From: Paracoccaceae bacterium
GTDB lineage: Bacteria; Pseudomonadota; Alphaproteobacteria; Rhodobacterales; Rhodobacteraceae
Length of the DNA: 13,485 bases
Direction: 5' to 3'
Assembly: GCA_002746395.1 (NCBI GenBank)
Contig: NVXA01000008.1
Location: forward strand, 100,290-113,774
The translations under genes were made by a program, and so were the position numbers. Below the pieces are notes generated by a model that worked only from the letters and a program-made list of their open reading frames with translations, was not told the DNA's origin and did no database searches. Shown here one piece after another: positions 1 to 7,374 of the stretch (position 1 is its first letter; the number at the start of each line of letters is the position of its first letter).

Positions 1-54
1 GAAATCAATGGCGGTATCGGATGAGGCTTTGCGGAATGCCGGGTTTGGATGCAT
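1..54 (-). CDS. N-terminal fragment of probable FMN-binding (PaiB-like) protein
   Basis: Only the first 18 codons are inside the window. Read on the minus strand from the ATG at 54-52, they give MHPNPAFRKASSDTAIDF and stay open to the window edge. An opening MHPNPAFR resembles what I remember of the PaiB family of FMN-binding negative transcriptional regulators, which have a pyridoxamine-phosphate-oxidase-like fold. A purine-rich AAAAGG lies about 9 bases upstream of the ATG, right over the mtaB stop. The gene follows mtaB by 12 bases on the same strand, so it may be the third gene of the dapF-mtaB transcript. With 18 residues the family call is tentative; that a gene starts here is more secure. 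Confidence 0.5.
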   Translation of the reverse strand, partial: MHPNPAFRKASSDTAIDF

Positions 55-66
55 GGGTTTGGCCTT

Positions 67-1335
67 TTATTTGGCGAGCAGTTGTTTGCCAGCCTGTCCG
101 ATTATCGTGGCGTTTACAATACGCCCGACGTCTTGGGCGGCGTCGAAATGGACCTCGGTGAAGGTTTCGGTGCGGCCCATGTTTGGGTTTTCCATCAGGA
201 TGCTGTGTTTCGTGCCGATTTGGGATTTCAGGTGGTGTTGTACCCGTGCATCACCTGCTTCGCGAAGGCGGGCGGCGCGCTCTTTGATGATTGCACCGTT
301 AACGGGGGGCATTCGTGCGGCGGGGGTTCCCTCGCGGGCGGAATAGGGGAAGATGTGCAGCCATGTGAGGCCGCAATCCTCGATCAGGCGCAGGGAGTTT
401 TCGAACATCTCGTCGGTTTCGGTAGGAAAGCCTGCGATGATGTCTGCCCCATAGATAATGTCGGGGCGAGCGCGGCGCATGTCTTGGCAGAACTGGATGG
501 CGTCTTCGCGATTGTGGCGGCGTTTCATGCGTTTCAGGATCATGTTGTCGCCAGCTTGCAAGGACAGATGCAAGTGCGGCATTAGCCGGAGTTCGGAGGC
601 GATTGCGTCGATCAAGGCTGGATCAGCCTCGATTGAATCGATGGAACTTATGCGCAGGCGCGGGAGGTCCGGCACGAGGCGCAAGATGCGTTGGACGAGG
701 TCGCCGAGTTTTGGTTGTGCGGGTAGGTCTGCGCCCCAGCTTGTCATATCGACGCCGGTTAGCACGATTTCGTTGAAGCCTTTATCGACGAGGCGCTGGA
801 TTTGTTCGACCACAACGCCTGCGGGGACGGAGCGGGAATTGCCACGGCCAAAGGGGATGATGCAGAAAGTGCAGCGGTGGTCACAGCCGTTTTGGACCTG
901 CACATAGGCGCGTGCGCGGGTGCCAAAACCGTCGATCAGATGGCCTGCGGTTTCGGTGGCGGCCATGATGTCGTTGACTTGAATTTTCTCCGTCTCGCCA
1001 ATGAAATTGGGCTTGGCCAGCGCGTTCCATGTATCGCCTTGCATCTTTTCGAGGTTGCCTAGGACTAGGTCCACTTCGGGCATATCGGCGAAGGTTTTTG
1101 GTTCCGTCTGGGCGGCGCATCCGGTGACGATCATGCGGGCGCCAGGGTTCTCGCGGCGCAGTTTGCGGATGCGTTGCTTGGCGGAACGGACGGCCTCGGA
1201 TGTCACCGCGCAGGTGTTGATGACGATGGCGTCGTCTAGGCCAGCATCCGCGCCCAGCTCGCGCATTGCCTCGGTTTCATAGGCGTTCAGGCGACAGCCG
1301 AAGGTCGCGAAAATTGGCGGGGTTTTGGTGGTCAT
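67..1335 (-). CDS. mtaB: tRNA (t6A37) methylthiotransferase MtaB
   Basis: A 422-residue radical-SAM methylthiotransferase. MtaB converts N6-threonylcarbamoyladenosine at position 37 of ANN-decoding tRNAs to its 2-methylthio form. The N-terminal UPF0004 domain (about residues 7-100) has three cluster-binding cysteines: Cys14 (FGCRLNAYETE), Cys42 (NTCAVTSEA) and Cys73 (TGCAAQ). The radical-SAM motif CDHRCTFC supplies Cys151, Cys155 and Cys158 for the second 4Fe-4S cluster, and a short TRAM-like region ends the protein. FGCRLN and NTCAVT fit MtaB better than MiaB or RimO. Its ATG overlaps the dapF stop in an ATGA, so the two are almost surely co-transcribed and translationally coupled. Length and all six cysteines look intact. 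It sits about 1.1 kb from a tRNA-Lys(UUU), a known substrate type for this enzyme. Confidence 0.93.
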   Translation of the reverse strand: MTTKTPPIFATFGCRLNAYETEAMRELGADAGLDDAIVINTCAVTSEAVRSAKQRIRKLRRENPGARMIVTGCAAQTEPKTFADMPEVDLVLGNLEKMQGDTWNALAKPNFIGETEKIQVNDIMAATETAGHLIDGFGTRARAYVQVQNGCDHRCTFCIIPFGRGNSRSVPAGVVVEQIQRLVDKGFNEIVLTGVDMTSWGADLPAQPKLGDLVQRILRLVPDLPRLRISSIDSIEADPALIDAIASELRLMPHLHLSLQAGDNMILKRMKRRHNREDAIQFCQDMRRARPDIIYGADIIAGFPTETDEMFENSLRLIEDCGLTWLHIFPYSAREGTPAARMPPVNGAIIKERAARLREAGDARVQHHLKSQIGTKHSILMENPNMGRTETFTEVHFDAAQDVGRIVNATIIGQAGKQLLAK

Positions 1336-2168
1336 CCGGCGGCCTTCAGGAATTCTTCGCTGAGGGTTCCAGAGGATACCAGCATGGTTGGGCCGGTCAT
1401 CCAGACGCCGTCTTCGCGCCAGTCTATCTCAAGATTGCCGCCATCAAGATGTACGGTGACTTTGCGATCTGTCAGGCCTTTGCGAACGGCGGCGACGGTA
1501 ACCGCGCAGGAGCTGGAGCCGCTGGCGAGGGTGTGGCCAACGCCGCGTTCCCATACGCGCACGCGCAGGTTTGAACGATCAAGCACTTGGACGACCTGTA
1601 CGTTTGTGCGTTCGGGGAATAGGGCGTGATTTTCGATACGCGGGCCGAGTTCATCAAGATCAACGGCGGCGGCATCGTTCACAAAGAAACTACAATGCGG
1701 ATTGCCCATTCCGGTGGCGGCAGGTGCGCCATCAATGGGCAGGTTTATCGTGTCTACGTTTTCAGCCAGCGGGACATCTTGCCAGTCAAGCTGCGGTTGG
1801 CCCATGTTGACGCGGATCAGGCCGTTACCCGCATCCTCGCACATCAGATCACCGCGACCAGTTCTAAGGATAACGGAGTTGTCGCCCGTTTCGGCCATCA
1901 TAAGGCGCGCCACGCAACGAGTCGCGTTCCCGCAAGCGCCTGATAGGCTGCCGTCGGAATTCCAGTAATCAACGGCGGTGATATCGCCTTCCATGCGGAT
2001 CAGGGCCAGTTGGTCAAAGCCGATACCGAAATGACGGTGCCCAATTGCGCGCGCCAAGGCAGGCGTCATCGGGTTGTCGCGCCTGCGGGCGTCAATTACC
2101 ACGAAGTCGTTGCCAAGCCCGTGCATTTTTAGAAATGCGAGGCCGCCGTTATCAGAGTCGTTTGTCAT
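1332..2168 (-). CDS. dapF: Diaminopimelate epimerase
   Basis: Interconverts LL- and meso-diaminopimelate in the cytoplasm, the step before lysine and peptidoglycan-precursor synthesis. I start at the ATG at 2168 (MTNDSDNGG, 278 aa), because the family begins just before LKMHGLGNDFVVID (residues 13-26). The 57 extra residues of the longer open frame from 2339 look non-coding and enter the promoter region. Conserved pieces are the first active-site cysteine in SGACGNATR (Cys79), GNPHCSFF (155-162) and VWERGVGHTLASG (205-217). Oddity: the second catalytic cysteine of the family, in the ACGSGAC-type motif, aligns with Ser216 (LASGSSSCAV), although Cys221 follows. The usual two-base mechanism uses both cysteines, so either this is a lineage variant or the enzyme acts differently. 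It is the first gene of an operon with mtaB. Confidence 0.9.
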   Translation of the reverse strand: MTNDSDNGGLAFLKMHGLGNDFVVIDARRRDNPMTPALARAIGHRHFGIGFDQLALIRMEGDITAVDYWNSDGSLSGACGNATRCVARLMMAETGDNSVILRTGRGDLMCEDAGNGLIRVNMGQPQLDWQDVPLAENVDTINLPIDGAPAATGMGNPHCSFFVNDAAAVDLDELGPRIENHALFPERTNVQVVQVLDRSNLRVRVWERGVGHTLASGSSSCAVTVAAVRKGLTDRKVTVHLDGGNLEIDWREDGVWMTGPTMLVSSGTLSEEFLKAAG

Positions 2169-2388
2169 AGGCGCTATATAGGCGCTTCGGTCGGGGCAGT
2201 AAACTTTTACTGTAATATGGCGGTTTTGGTCTCCTAGGGGTATATTTTCCGGCACTATAGTAATGGTAAACCTATATCGCTGTGTCTGGTAAAGTTGGAA
2301 AAATCCTTCTGGAGAAGCTGGATATGGCCATTTCATCAACGCTCGGCTCCTGAATTGGAATTTTAATCCAAAGAGACAAGATTCGCCC

Positions 2389-2417
2389 TTGACCCGACAC
2401 GCATCCCCGCCTAGTTA
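2389..2417 (+). promoter_or_regulatory. Promoter of tRNA-Lys
   Basis: TTGACC (2389-2394) is followed after exactly 17 bases by TAGTTA (2412-2417). That would start transcription around 2424, only a few bases before the mature tRNA 5' end. The -35 box is close to consensus and the -10 box is weaker. No other stable-RNA promoter is needed for this stand-alone tRNA. Confidence 0.6.
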
Positions 2418-2427
2418 AGCCCCCGAT

Positions 2428-2503
2428 GGGCCGGTAGCTCAGTTGGTAGAGCAACTGACTTTTAATCAGTAGGTCCCGGGTTCGGATCCCGGCCGGCTCA
2501 CCA
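2428..2503 (+). tRNA. tRNA-Lys(UUU); left attachment site of the island
   Basis: A 76-base cloverleaf with encoded CCA. The acceptor stem GGGCCGG pairs with CCGGCTC (one G-U pair). The D-arm contains AGCTCAGTTGGTAGAGC, and the anticodon stem ACTGA/TCAGT encloses the loop CTTTTAA, so the anticodon is TTT and the decoded amino acid is lysine. The T-arm contains GGTTCGGATCC. A37 and U36 fit a t6A/ms2t6A37 substrate. The bases from 2458 (end of the anticodon stem) to the 3' end are duplicated at 11951-11998. The 3' half of this gene therefore comes from the integrated element, which restores a functional tRNA. Confidence 0.95.
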
Positions 2504-2505
2504 TT
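2458..2505 (+). repeat. attL core (shared with attR)
   Basis: The 48-base stretch begins in the anticodon arm of tRNA-Lys and runs through the T-arm and CCA to 2505. Positions 2458-2495 are identical to 11951-11988. Positions 2496-2497 (GC) differ from 11989-11990 (TA), and the next eight bases match again. Similarity stops outside these limits on both sides. Confidence 0.88.
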
Positions 2506-2521
2506 TTATTATGATATATCA

Positions 2522-2560
2522 ATGCCTTCTAGCGATTATACGCTGGAGGGCATTTTTATT
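2522..2560 (+). terminator. Rho-independent terminator after tRNA-Lys
   Basis: A 13-bp stem (2522-2534 with 2541-2553, two G-U pairs in RNA, loop ATTATA) is followed by TTTTTATTTTTT. It lies 18 bases past the tRNA CCA on the island side of attL. The island therefore seems to bring its own terminator for the tRNA it restores, and it insulates the tracrRNA/cas9 region from tRNA transcription. Confidence 0.8.
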
Positions 2561-2568
2561 TTTTGGCG

Positions 2569-2590
2569 CCGGAAGCATAGCGGAAGCAAC
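2569..2590 (+). repeat. Candidate integrase arm-type site, left end
   Basis: CCGGAAGCA, a 3-base spacer (TAG), then CGGAAGCAAC: two GGAAGCA half-units in tandem. The same layout in the same orientation, differing only in the 3-base spacer, occurs at 11802-11823 near the other end of the island. It lies 66 bases inside the tRNA 3' end. Paired direct repeats just inside att sites are what lambda-type integrases bind with their N-terminal domain. That role is inferred from position and repetition. Confidence 0.6.
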
Positions 2591-2697
2591 ATGACGTGAG
2601 TTTAATGCGGAATCGGCGTAGTTTTTTTGCAACAGAAATCGCTGGAGAAGTTTTGAATAACAAATGGGTCATATGCTTAAACTCTAACATTATGCCC

Positions 2698-2790
2698 CAA
2701 ACAAAAACGCGCCCCGTAGGGCGCGTTTCAATGTGGTGCAGTCTAAGCTACTTGTTAACGGCTCGACTACGATTTCTGAATTTCTTTAGG
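2698..2790 (-). ncRNA. tracrRNA of the type II-C system
   Basis: Minus-strand RNA. The plus strand at 2759-2781 matches the CRISPR repeat (crRNA sense) at 22 of 23 positions, with one mismatch at 2764, so the minus-strand transcript is the anti-repeat. Beyond a small bulge, AAC pairs with the GTT that opens the crRNA repeat. A short nexus-like hairpin (GUAG/CUGC) follows, and then a 10-bp terminator hairpin (2705-2728) ending in TTTTTGTTT. The 5' end is estimated near 2790. A -35-like TTGACT on the minus strand at 2817-2812 is a candidate promoter element, but I see no convincing -10 box. The gene is divergent from cas9, whose ATG is about 50 bases away, so the two share a regulatory region. 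Confidence 0.87.
2699..2728 (-). terminator. Rho-independent terminator of tracrRNA
   Basis: AAACGCGCCC (2705-2714) pairs perfectly with GGGCGCGTTT (2719-2728) around the loop CGTA. Read on the minus strand the stem runs into TTTTTGTTT. The plus-strand flank is not T-rich, so the orientation is clear. Confidence 0.85.
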
Positions 2791-2840
2791 TTGCATACTG
2801 TAAACCAATAAGTCAACCTCTGATCATTTGGAGGATTGCT

Positions 2841-5800
2841 ATGCGACTCGGCTTAGATATTGGTACAAATTCGATTGGTTGGTGGATCTTCGCGCAGGAT
2901 AGCCAAGGCAACCCTGTGCAGGTCATTGACGGCGGTGTGCGGATATTTGCAGATGGGCGCGATCCGAAATCTAAGGCTTCGCTTGCTGTTGATCGGCGTG
3001 TTGCCCGCGCGATGCGACGGCGGCGTGATCGGTATCTGCGTCGTCGTACGGTGCTGATGGAACGTCTGGCGGCTGCTGGATTGATGCCAGCGAACCCGAT
3101 TGCGCGCAAAGCCCTTGAAAGGCTTGATCCTTACAGGTTGCGGGCCAAGGGGCTAGATCATGCTTTGACCTTAAGCGAGCTGGGGCGGGCAATATTTCAC
3201 TTGAACCAGCGTCGTGGATTCAAATCCAACCGAAAAACCGACAGAAATGATAATGACAGCGGCAAGATTGCTTCGGGTGCGGCACGGCTGGAGCAAGCGA
3301 TTATTGCCGCTGGGGCGCGGACCTACGGAGAGTTCTTGCACCAACGTCGCAAGACGGATGATCCACGCAAAACTCCGGCCGTTCGCACCCGAATGACGAC
3401 GTTGACGCTGGGAGACAAGCCCGAGGAAGGGTATGATTTCTACCCTACCCGCAACCTGCTGGAGGAGGAGTTTAACAAGATTTGGCGGGCGCAGGAAAAG
3501 CACCATGTGGAGCTTACGGATGAATTGCACGACACGTTGTTTGAGACGATTTTTTATCAACGCCCGCTGAAGGCCCCTGCGATTGGACGTTGTTTGTTCG
3601 AGGAAGAGGAACGCTTGCCTAAAGCCCACCCTTTGTTTCAGCGACGCATCCTTTTTGAGACCGTCAACGCCCTACGAATTCGCGAAGCTGGGCAGTCGGA
3701 TCGCCCGCTGACATTGGAAGAACGGGATACGCTGATATTGCAACTAGACGGCAAGAACGTAAAAGGAACCGCCAGCGCGAATGTCAGTTTTATTCAGATG
3801 CGTAGGGGGCTAAAGCTGGGCGGTGACCAGTCTTTCAGCCACGAAACCCAGAACCGCAAGGGGATTGATTGTGACCGTTTACGGGCGCTAATCACCTATC
3901 CCGAACGGCTAGGCGGGCGCTGGAGCGGCTTGGATACTGATGCGCAGTGGGCCTTGGTGCAAAGGCTGCGCGACACTGAAAATGCTGCGGAGTTGGAGGC
4001 GTGGTTGAAAGCTGAGTATGGTCTTTCGGAGGCAAGAGCGATGAATGTTGCCAACACTCCGCTGCCCGAGGGATACGGGCGGATTGGACTAACGGCGACG
4101 CGCAAAATTCTGGAGCATCTTATGGCCGAGGTAATAACTTATGACAAGGCGGCCAGCGAAATCTACGGAGATCATCGCGGGATTGCTACTGGCGAAATAT
4201 TGGATGAGTTGCCGTATTATGGTGAAATTCTCGATAAGCATGTCATCCCGGGCACAAGTGAGCCTTCGGATGACGACATCACCCGCTTTGGGCGCATAAC
4301 CAACCCGACAGTGCATATTGGGCTGAACCAGATCCGCCGCTTGGTTAACAAGATCATTGAGGTGCATGGCAAACCTGACGAGATTGTCGTGGAACTGGCG
4401 CGCGAGTTGAAGCAAAGCGAGGACCAGAAACGCGAGATTAACAAGGTTATTCGTAAGAACACTGACGCAGCAATTGAGCGGGGTAAAAAGCTGGAGGAGC
4501 TGGGCCAGCGCAACAATGGTGCAAACCGTCTGATATTGCGTCTATGGGAGGGGTTGAACCCTGATGTCATGGACCGCCGTTGCCCGTATACGGGCACAAA
4601 AATAGCGGGCTCTATGTTGTTTGACGGGTCTTGTGAAGTGGATCATATCCTGCCCTATTCGCGCACGCTTGACGATTCCATTGCGAACCGGACGCTGTGT
4701 ATGCGCGCGGCAAATCGTGAGAAAGGTAACAAGACCCCGTGGGAGGCATGGGGGCATATTTCCGAGAGGTGGGAACAGATTGCACCGTTGATCAAACGGT
4801 TACCGGGCAACCAGCAATGGCGCTTTGCCCCCGATGCGATGGAGAAATACGGCGATGAGGCCCAGTTCCTAGACCGGCAACTGGTGGACACGCAGTATCT
4901 TAGCCGGATCGCCAGAGAATACCTGTCACGGCTTTACCCAACCGAAGAATCCCGTGTTTGGGTGACACCCGGTCGCTTGACGGAAATGTTGCGTCGCCAT
5001 TGGGGACTGAATTCATTGCTGGGGGATCACAATCTCGCCAAACCCAAGAACCGTCATGATCATCGCCACCATGCGATTGATGCAGCGGTTATTGCGGTGA
5101 CGGACCGTAGCCTGATTAACCGCATTTCGAAAATGGCGGGGCGCAATGAGAACCTTGAGGACGCGACGTGCAAGATCGCCCCACCATGGAAAGCCTTCCG
5201 TGATGATCTAAAGGCACAGCTTGACCTGATCACCGTCAGCCACCGCGCAGACCACGGGCGGATTAATTTTAACGGGCGCAGTCAGGGACGGGATTCTACC
5301 GCTGGGCAGTTGCACAACGACACCGCCTATGGGTTTACCGACGAGGAGGGCATCGTGGTTACCCGAAAACCCTTGCTTGCCATCAAACCTGCCGACATTG
5401 GCCGTATTCGTGATACGGACCTGCAAGCGCAGTTGTATCAGGAAGCCGAGGGTCTGGAGGGTAAGGAGTTCGAGGCGGCGCTTGCTAAATTTTCCGCCAA
5501 AACTGGCCCATATCAAGGTATCCGCCGTGTACGGTTAAGCGAAAAACTTAAGACTATCCCGATCAAGGATGGTCGAGGAAAGACGTATAAGGGTTACAAG
5601 GGGGATTCCAATCACTGCATTGAGGTTTGGAAGCTGCCCGACGGAAAATGGAAGGCTGAGCTTTTGACAACTTATGACGCGCACCAAAACGGTCTCGGCT
5701 CTACTCGCCCGCATCCGGCGGCGGGGTTGTTGATGCGATTATTCAAGAAAGATGTTGTGCAGTTGGAGCATCCGGAGGAAGGGTCGCTAACAGCCATAAT

Positions 5801-5993
5801 TGTGAAATTTACCGAACAAAATCTATCACTGGCCCCGCTAAACGAAGCCAATGTTGATGCGAGGAGCCGTTCAAAAGATGATCAATTCAAATTCTTGAAC
5901 GTCGGCACTGGCACCTTTCAGAAACGCGCCCTTCGTAAAATACATGTCGATGAAATTGGGCGGATTAGAAACACTCCGGCGGGAGGGCGTTAG
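2841..5993 (+). CDS. cas9: CRISPR-associated endonuclease Cas9, type II-C
   Basis: RNA-guided double-strand DNA nuclease of 1050 residues, compact as usual for II-C. RuvC-I is LGLDIGTNSIGW with Asp6. An arginine-rich bridge helix spans about 50-75 (RAMRRRRDRYLRRR). RuvC-II is EIVVELARE with Glu518. The HNH domain begins at CPYTG and has VDHILP with Asp601 and His602, plus Asn625 in ANREKGNK, matching the D-H-N triad of SpCas9. RuvC-III is HRHHAIDAAVIAV with His744 and Asp747. The rest, from about 780, should hold the wedge and PAM-interacting domains. All catalytic residues are present, so an active nuclease is expected. GGAGG lies 6 bases before the ATG. cas1 follows after 49 bases, and there is no csn2 or cas4, which fits II-C. 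Confidence 0.97.
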   Translation: MRLGLDIGTNSIGWWIFAQDSQGNPVQVIDGGVRIFADGRDPKSKASLAVDRRVARAMRRRRDRYLRRRTVLMERLAAAGLMPANPIARKALERLDPYRLRAKGLDHALTLSELGRAIFHLNQRRGFKSNRKTDRNDNDSGKIASGAARLEQAIIAAGARTYGEFLHQRRKTDDPRKTPAVRTRMTTLTLGDKPEEGYDFYPTRNLLEEEFNKIWRAQEKHHVELTDELHDTLFETIFYQRPLKAPAIGRCLFEEEERLPKAHPLFQRRILFETVNALRIREAGQSDRPLTLEERDTLILQLDGKNVKGTASANVSFIQMRRGLKLGGDQSFSHETQNRKGIDCDRLRALITYPERLGGRWSGLDTDAQWALVQRLRDTENAAELEAWLKAEYGLSEARAMNVANTPLPEGYGRIGLTATRKILEHLMAEVITYDKAASEIYGDHRGIATGEILDELPYYGEILDKHVIPGTSEPSDDDITRFGRITNPTVHIGLNQIRRLVNKIIEVHGKPDEIVVELARELKQSEDQKREINKVIRKNTDAAIERGKKLEELGQRNNGANRLILRLWEGLNPDVMDRRCPYTGTKIAGSMLFDGSCEVDHILPYSRTLDDSIANRTLCMRAANREKGNKTPWEAWGHISERWEQIAPLIKRLPGNQQWRFAPDAMEKYGDEAQFLDRQLVDTQYLSRIAREYLSRLYPTEESRVWVTPGRLTEMLRRHWGLNSLLGDHNLAKPKNRHDHRHHAIDAAVIAVTDRSLINRISKMAGRNENLEDATCKIAPPWKAFRDDLKAQLDLITVSHRADHGRINFNGRSQGRDSTAGQLHNDTAYGFTDEEGIVVTRKPLLAIKPADIGRIRDTDLQAQLYQEAEGLEGKEFEAALAKFSAKTGPYQGIRRVRLSEKLKTIPIKDGRGKTYKGYKGDSNHCIEVWKLPDGKWKAELLTTYDAHQNGLGSTRPHPAAGLLMRLFKKDVVQLEHPEEGSLTAIIVKFTEQNLSLAPLNEANVDARSRSKDDQFKFLNVGTGTFQKRALRKIHVDEIGRIRNTPAGGR

Positions 5994-6042
5994 ACTCGAA
6001 TCACCCGCTGCGGTACCATTGCGTTTTGTTAACGGTATTGGG

Positions 6043-6957
6043 ATGCACCAAGTTATTGATATTGAAAGCGACAATCGGCACCTCTCGCGGTATCGCGGTT
6101 TTTTGGTGGTTACCGAGGAGCATACAGAAATCGGCCGCGTTCCGCTGGACGATATTCTTGCGATCATAGTCCATGCGCACGGCATTACATATTCCAACTC
6201 GTTGTTGGTGGAGCTGGCCAAGCGCGGCGCTACCGTTGTGCTTTGCGCTGCAAACCACCACCCCGAAGCCATTCTCTGGCCCCTGCAAGGGCATCATGCC
6301 CAAGGTGCACGAATGCGGGCGCAGTGGGAGGCTCCGAAACCGATGCTCAAGCAGCTTTGGAAACAGGTTGTGTGCACAAAAATCGTGATGCAAGCCGCCG
6401 CCCTTACCGCATACGGACACAGCGACCATGCGCTTAACCGTCTTGCCAAAACCGTTAAATCCGGCGACCCAGAGAATATAGAGGCGCAAGCCGCCCGGAG
6501 GTATTGGCCTTTGCTAATGGGTAAGGAATTCCGGCGGGATCGTGGTGAGGACGGCACTAATGCCTTGCTGAACTATGGCTATACAGTGCTGCGCGCGGCG
6601 ACTGCACGTGCCATTATCGGCGCTGGATTACACCCGACGATAGGGCTGCACCACTCTAATCGTTCCAATGCATTTGCGCTGGCCGATGACCTTATGGAGC
6701 CGTTCCGCCCCCTCGTTGACTGCGCAGTCAAAGGTCTTTTGACTCGTGGCATTGCCGAGGTTACGCCGGAGGCGAAACAAACCCTAGCCCGCCTGATTGC
6801 CTTCGATCTTGATTTTGGCGATACCCGCACTCCGTTGCGTGTCAGCCTTGAAAAACTGACGCATTCCTTGGCGATAAGTTTTGAGCAGGGCAAGCCCGCG
6901 CTGGTTCTGCCCAAAACACCGCCACCGCTGGAACTAGCGGGGCTAGGATGCGAATGA
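6043..6957 (+). CDS. cas1: CRISPR-associated endonuclease Cas1, type II-C
   Basis: Integrase subunit of the spacer-acquisition complex, 304 residues from the chosen start. I use the ATG at 6043 (MHQVIDIESDNRHLSRYRGF), because the family begins just before this conserved block. An upstream ATG at 5944 would add 33 unconserved residues and overlap cas9 by 50 bases. The metal-binding set is Glu147 (NIEAQAARRYW), His203/His204 (GLHHSNRSNAF) and Asp215/Asp216 with Glu219 (LADDLMEPFRP), all typical of type II Cas1. The N-terminal beta domain has LDDILAIIVHAHGITYSN. It overlaps cas2 by ATGA. The conserved catalytic residues suggest that adaptation is still possible. Confidence 0.95.
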   Translation: MHQVIDIESDNRHLSRYRGFLVVTEEHTEIGRVPLDDILAIIVHAHGITYSNSLLVELAKRGATVVLCAANHHPEAILWPLQGHHAQGARMRAQWEAPKPMLKQLWKQVVCTKIVMQAAALTAYGHSDHALNRLAKTVKSGDPENIEAQAARRYWPLLMGKEFRRDRGEDGTNALLNYGYTVLRAATARAIIGAGLHPTIGLHHSNRSNAFALADDLMEPFRPLVDCAVKGLLTRGIAEVTPEAKQTLARLIAFDLDFGDTRTPLRVSLEKLTHSLAISFEQGKPALVLPKTPPPLELAGLGCE

Positions 6958-7301
6958 GCAACTATGATCTGAAATTTTTAAGTGGGTATAGGCTATTGTG
7001 GATACTTGTGATGTTTGACCTCCCGACAGATAGAAAACCACAACGCAAGGCGGCAACAAAATTCCGAGAGTATTTGCTGGATGAAGGTTTCGAGCGCAGC
7101 CAGTATTCAGTCTATGCTCGTTTTTGTAACGGAAAAGAGGCGTTTGACACCCGTGTTCGCCGAATAGAGAAAAATTTGCCCGGATATGGCGATGTGCAAA
7201 TTCTGCAATTTACTGATAAACAATATGAGAATATCATACGATTCTACGATCAGGGTCGTCAGAAACAAAAGAAAAATCCGAATCAGTTGGTGCTATTTTA
7301 A
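6954..7301 (+). CDS. cas2: CRISPR-associated endoribonuclease-fold protein Cas2
   Basis: Structural dimer of the Cas1-Cas2 acquisition complex. About 115 residues with a ferredoxin-like fold: LLWILVMFDLPT carries the conserved first-strand aspartate (MFDLP), followed by FREYLLDEGFERSQYSVYARF and a C-terminal strand ending in QLVLF. I prefer the ATG at 6954, which overlaps the cas1 stop as ATGA and has AGGA six bases upstream. An ATG at 6948 in the same frame would add two residues. It is the last gene of the cas operon, 73 bases before the first CRISPR repeat. I see no strong terminator after it, so cas transcripts could run antisense into the array. Confidence 0.95.
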   Translation: MSNYDLKFLSGYRLLWILVMFDLPTDRKPQRKAATKFREYLLDEGFERSQYSVYARFCNGKEAFDTRVRRIEKNLPGYGDVQILQFTDKQYENIIRFYDQGRQKQKKNPNQLVLF

Positions 7302-7374
7302 GATGAAGCAATACTTTCATACACCTACAAGACAAATAATACCTTGTAAAATCAAGATATTACGCGATCATCTA
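7302..7374. promoter_or_regulatory. Putative CRISPR leader between cas2 and the array
   Basis: A 73-base AT-rich stretch with no gene, ending at the first perfect repeat. It contains a small inverted repeat, TACAAG (7326-7331) and CTTGTA (7343-7348). All repeats next to it are perfect, while the far end of the array carries the decayed repeat. This suggests that this is the side where new spacers are added. Confidence 0.5.

Noticed and set aside
49..585. 178-aa plus-strand open frame opposite mtaB
   Set aside because: It is antisense to a well-conserved radical-SAM gene and is explained by codon bias in the opposite strand.
2169..2339. N-terminal extension of DapF
   Set aside because: The extra 57 residues are not DapF-like and cover the likely promoter region; the conserved family start is right after the ATG at 2168.
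2596..2811. 71-aa plus-strand open frame upstream of cas9
   Set aside because: It runs through the tracrRNA and its terminator hairpin in the antisense direction, has no ribosome binding site, and does not look protein-like.
5208..5516. 102-aa minus-strand open frame inside cas9
   Set aside because: It is a shadow frame within the intact Cas9 coding sequence with no start signal; nothing suggests an antisense gene or an anti-CRISPR.
5944..6042. Upstream start giving a 337-aa Cas1 overlapping cas9
   Set aside because: The 33 added residues are unlike Cas1 N termini; the family-like sequence begins at the ATG at 6043.
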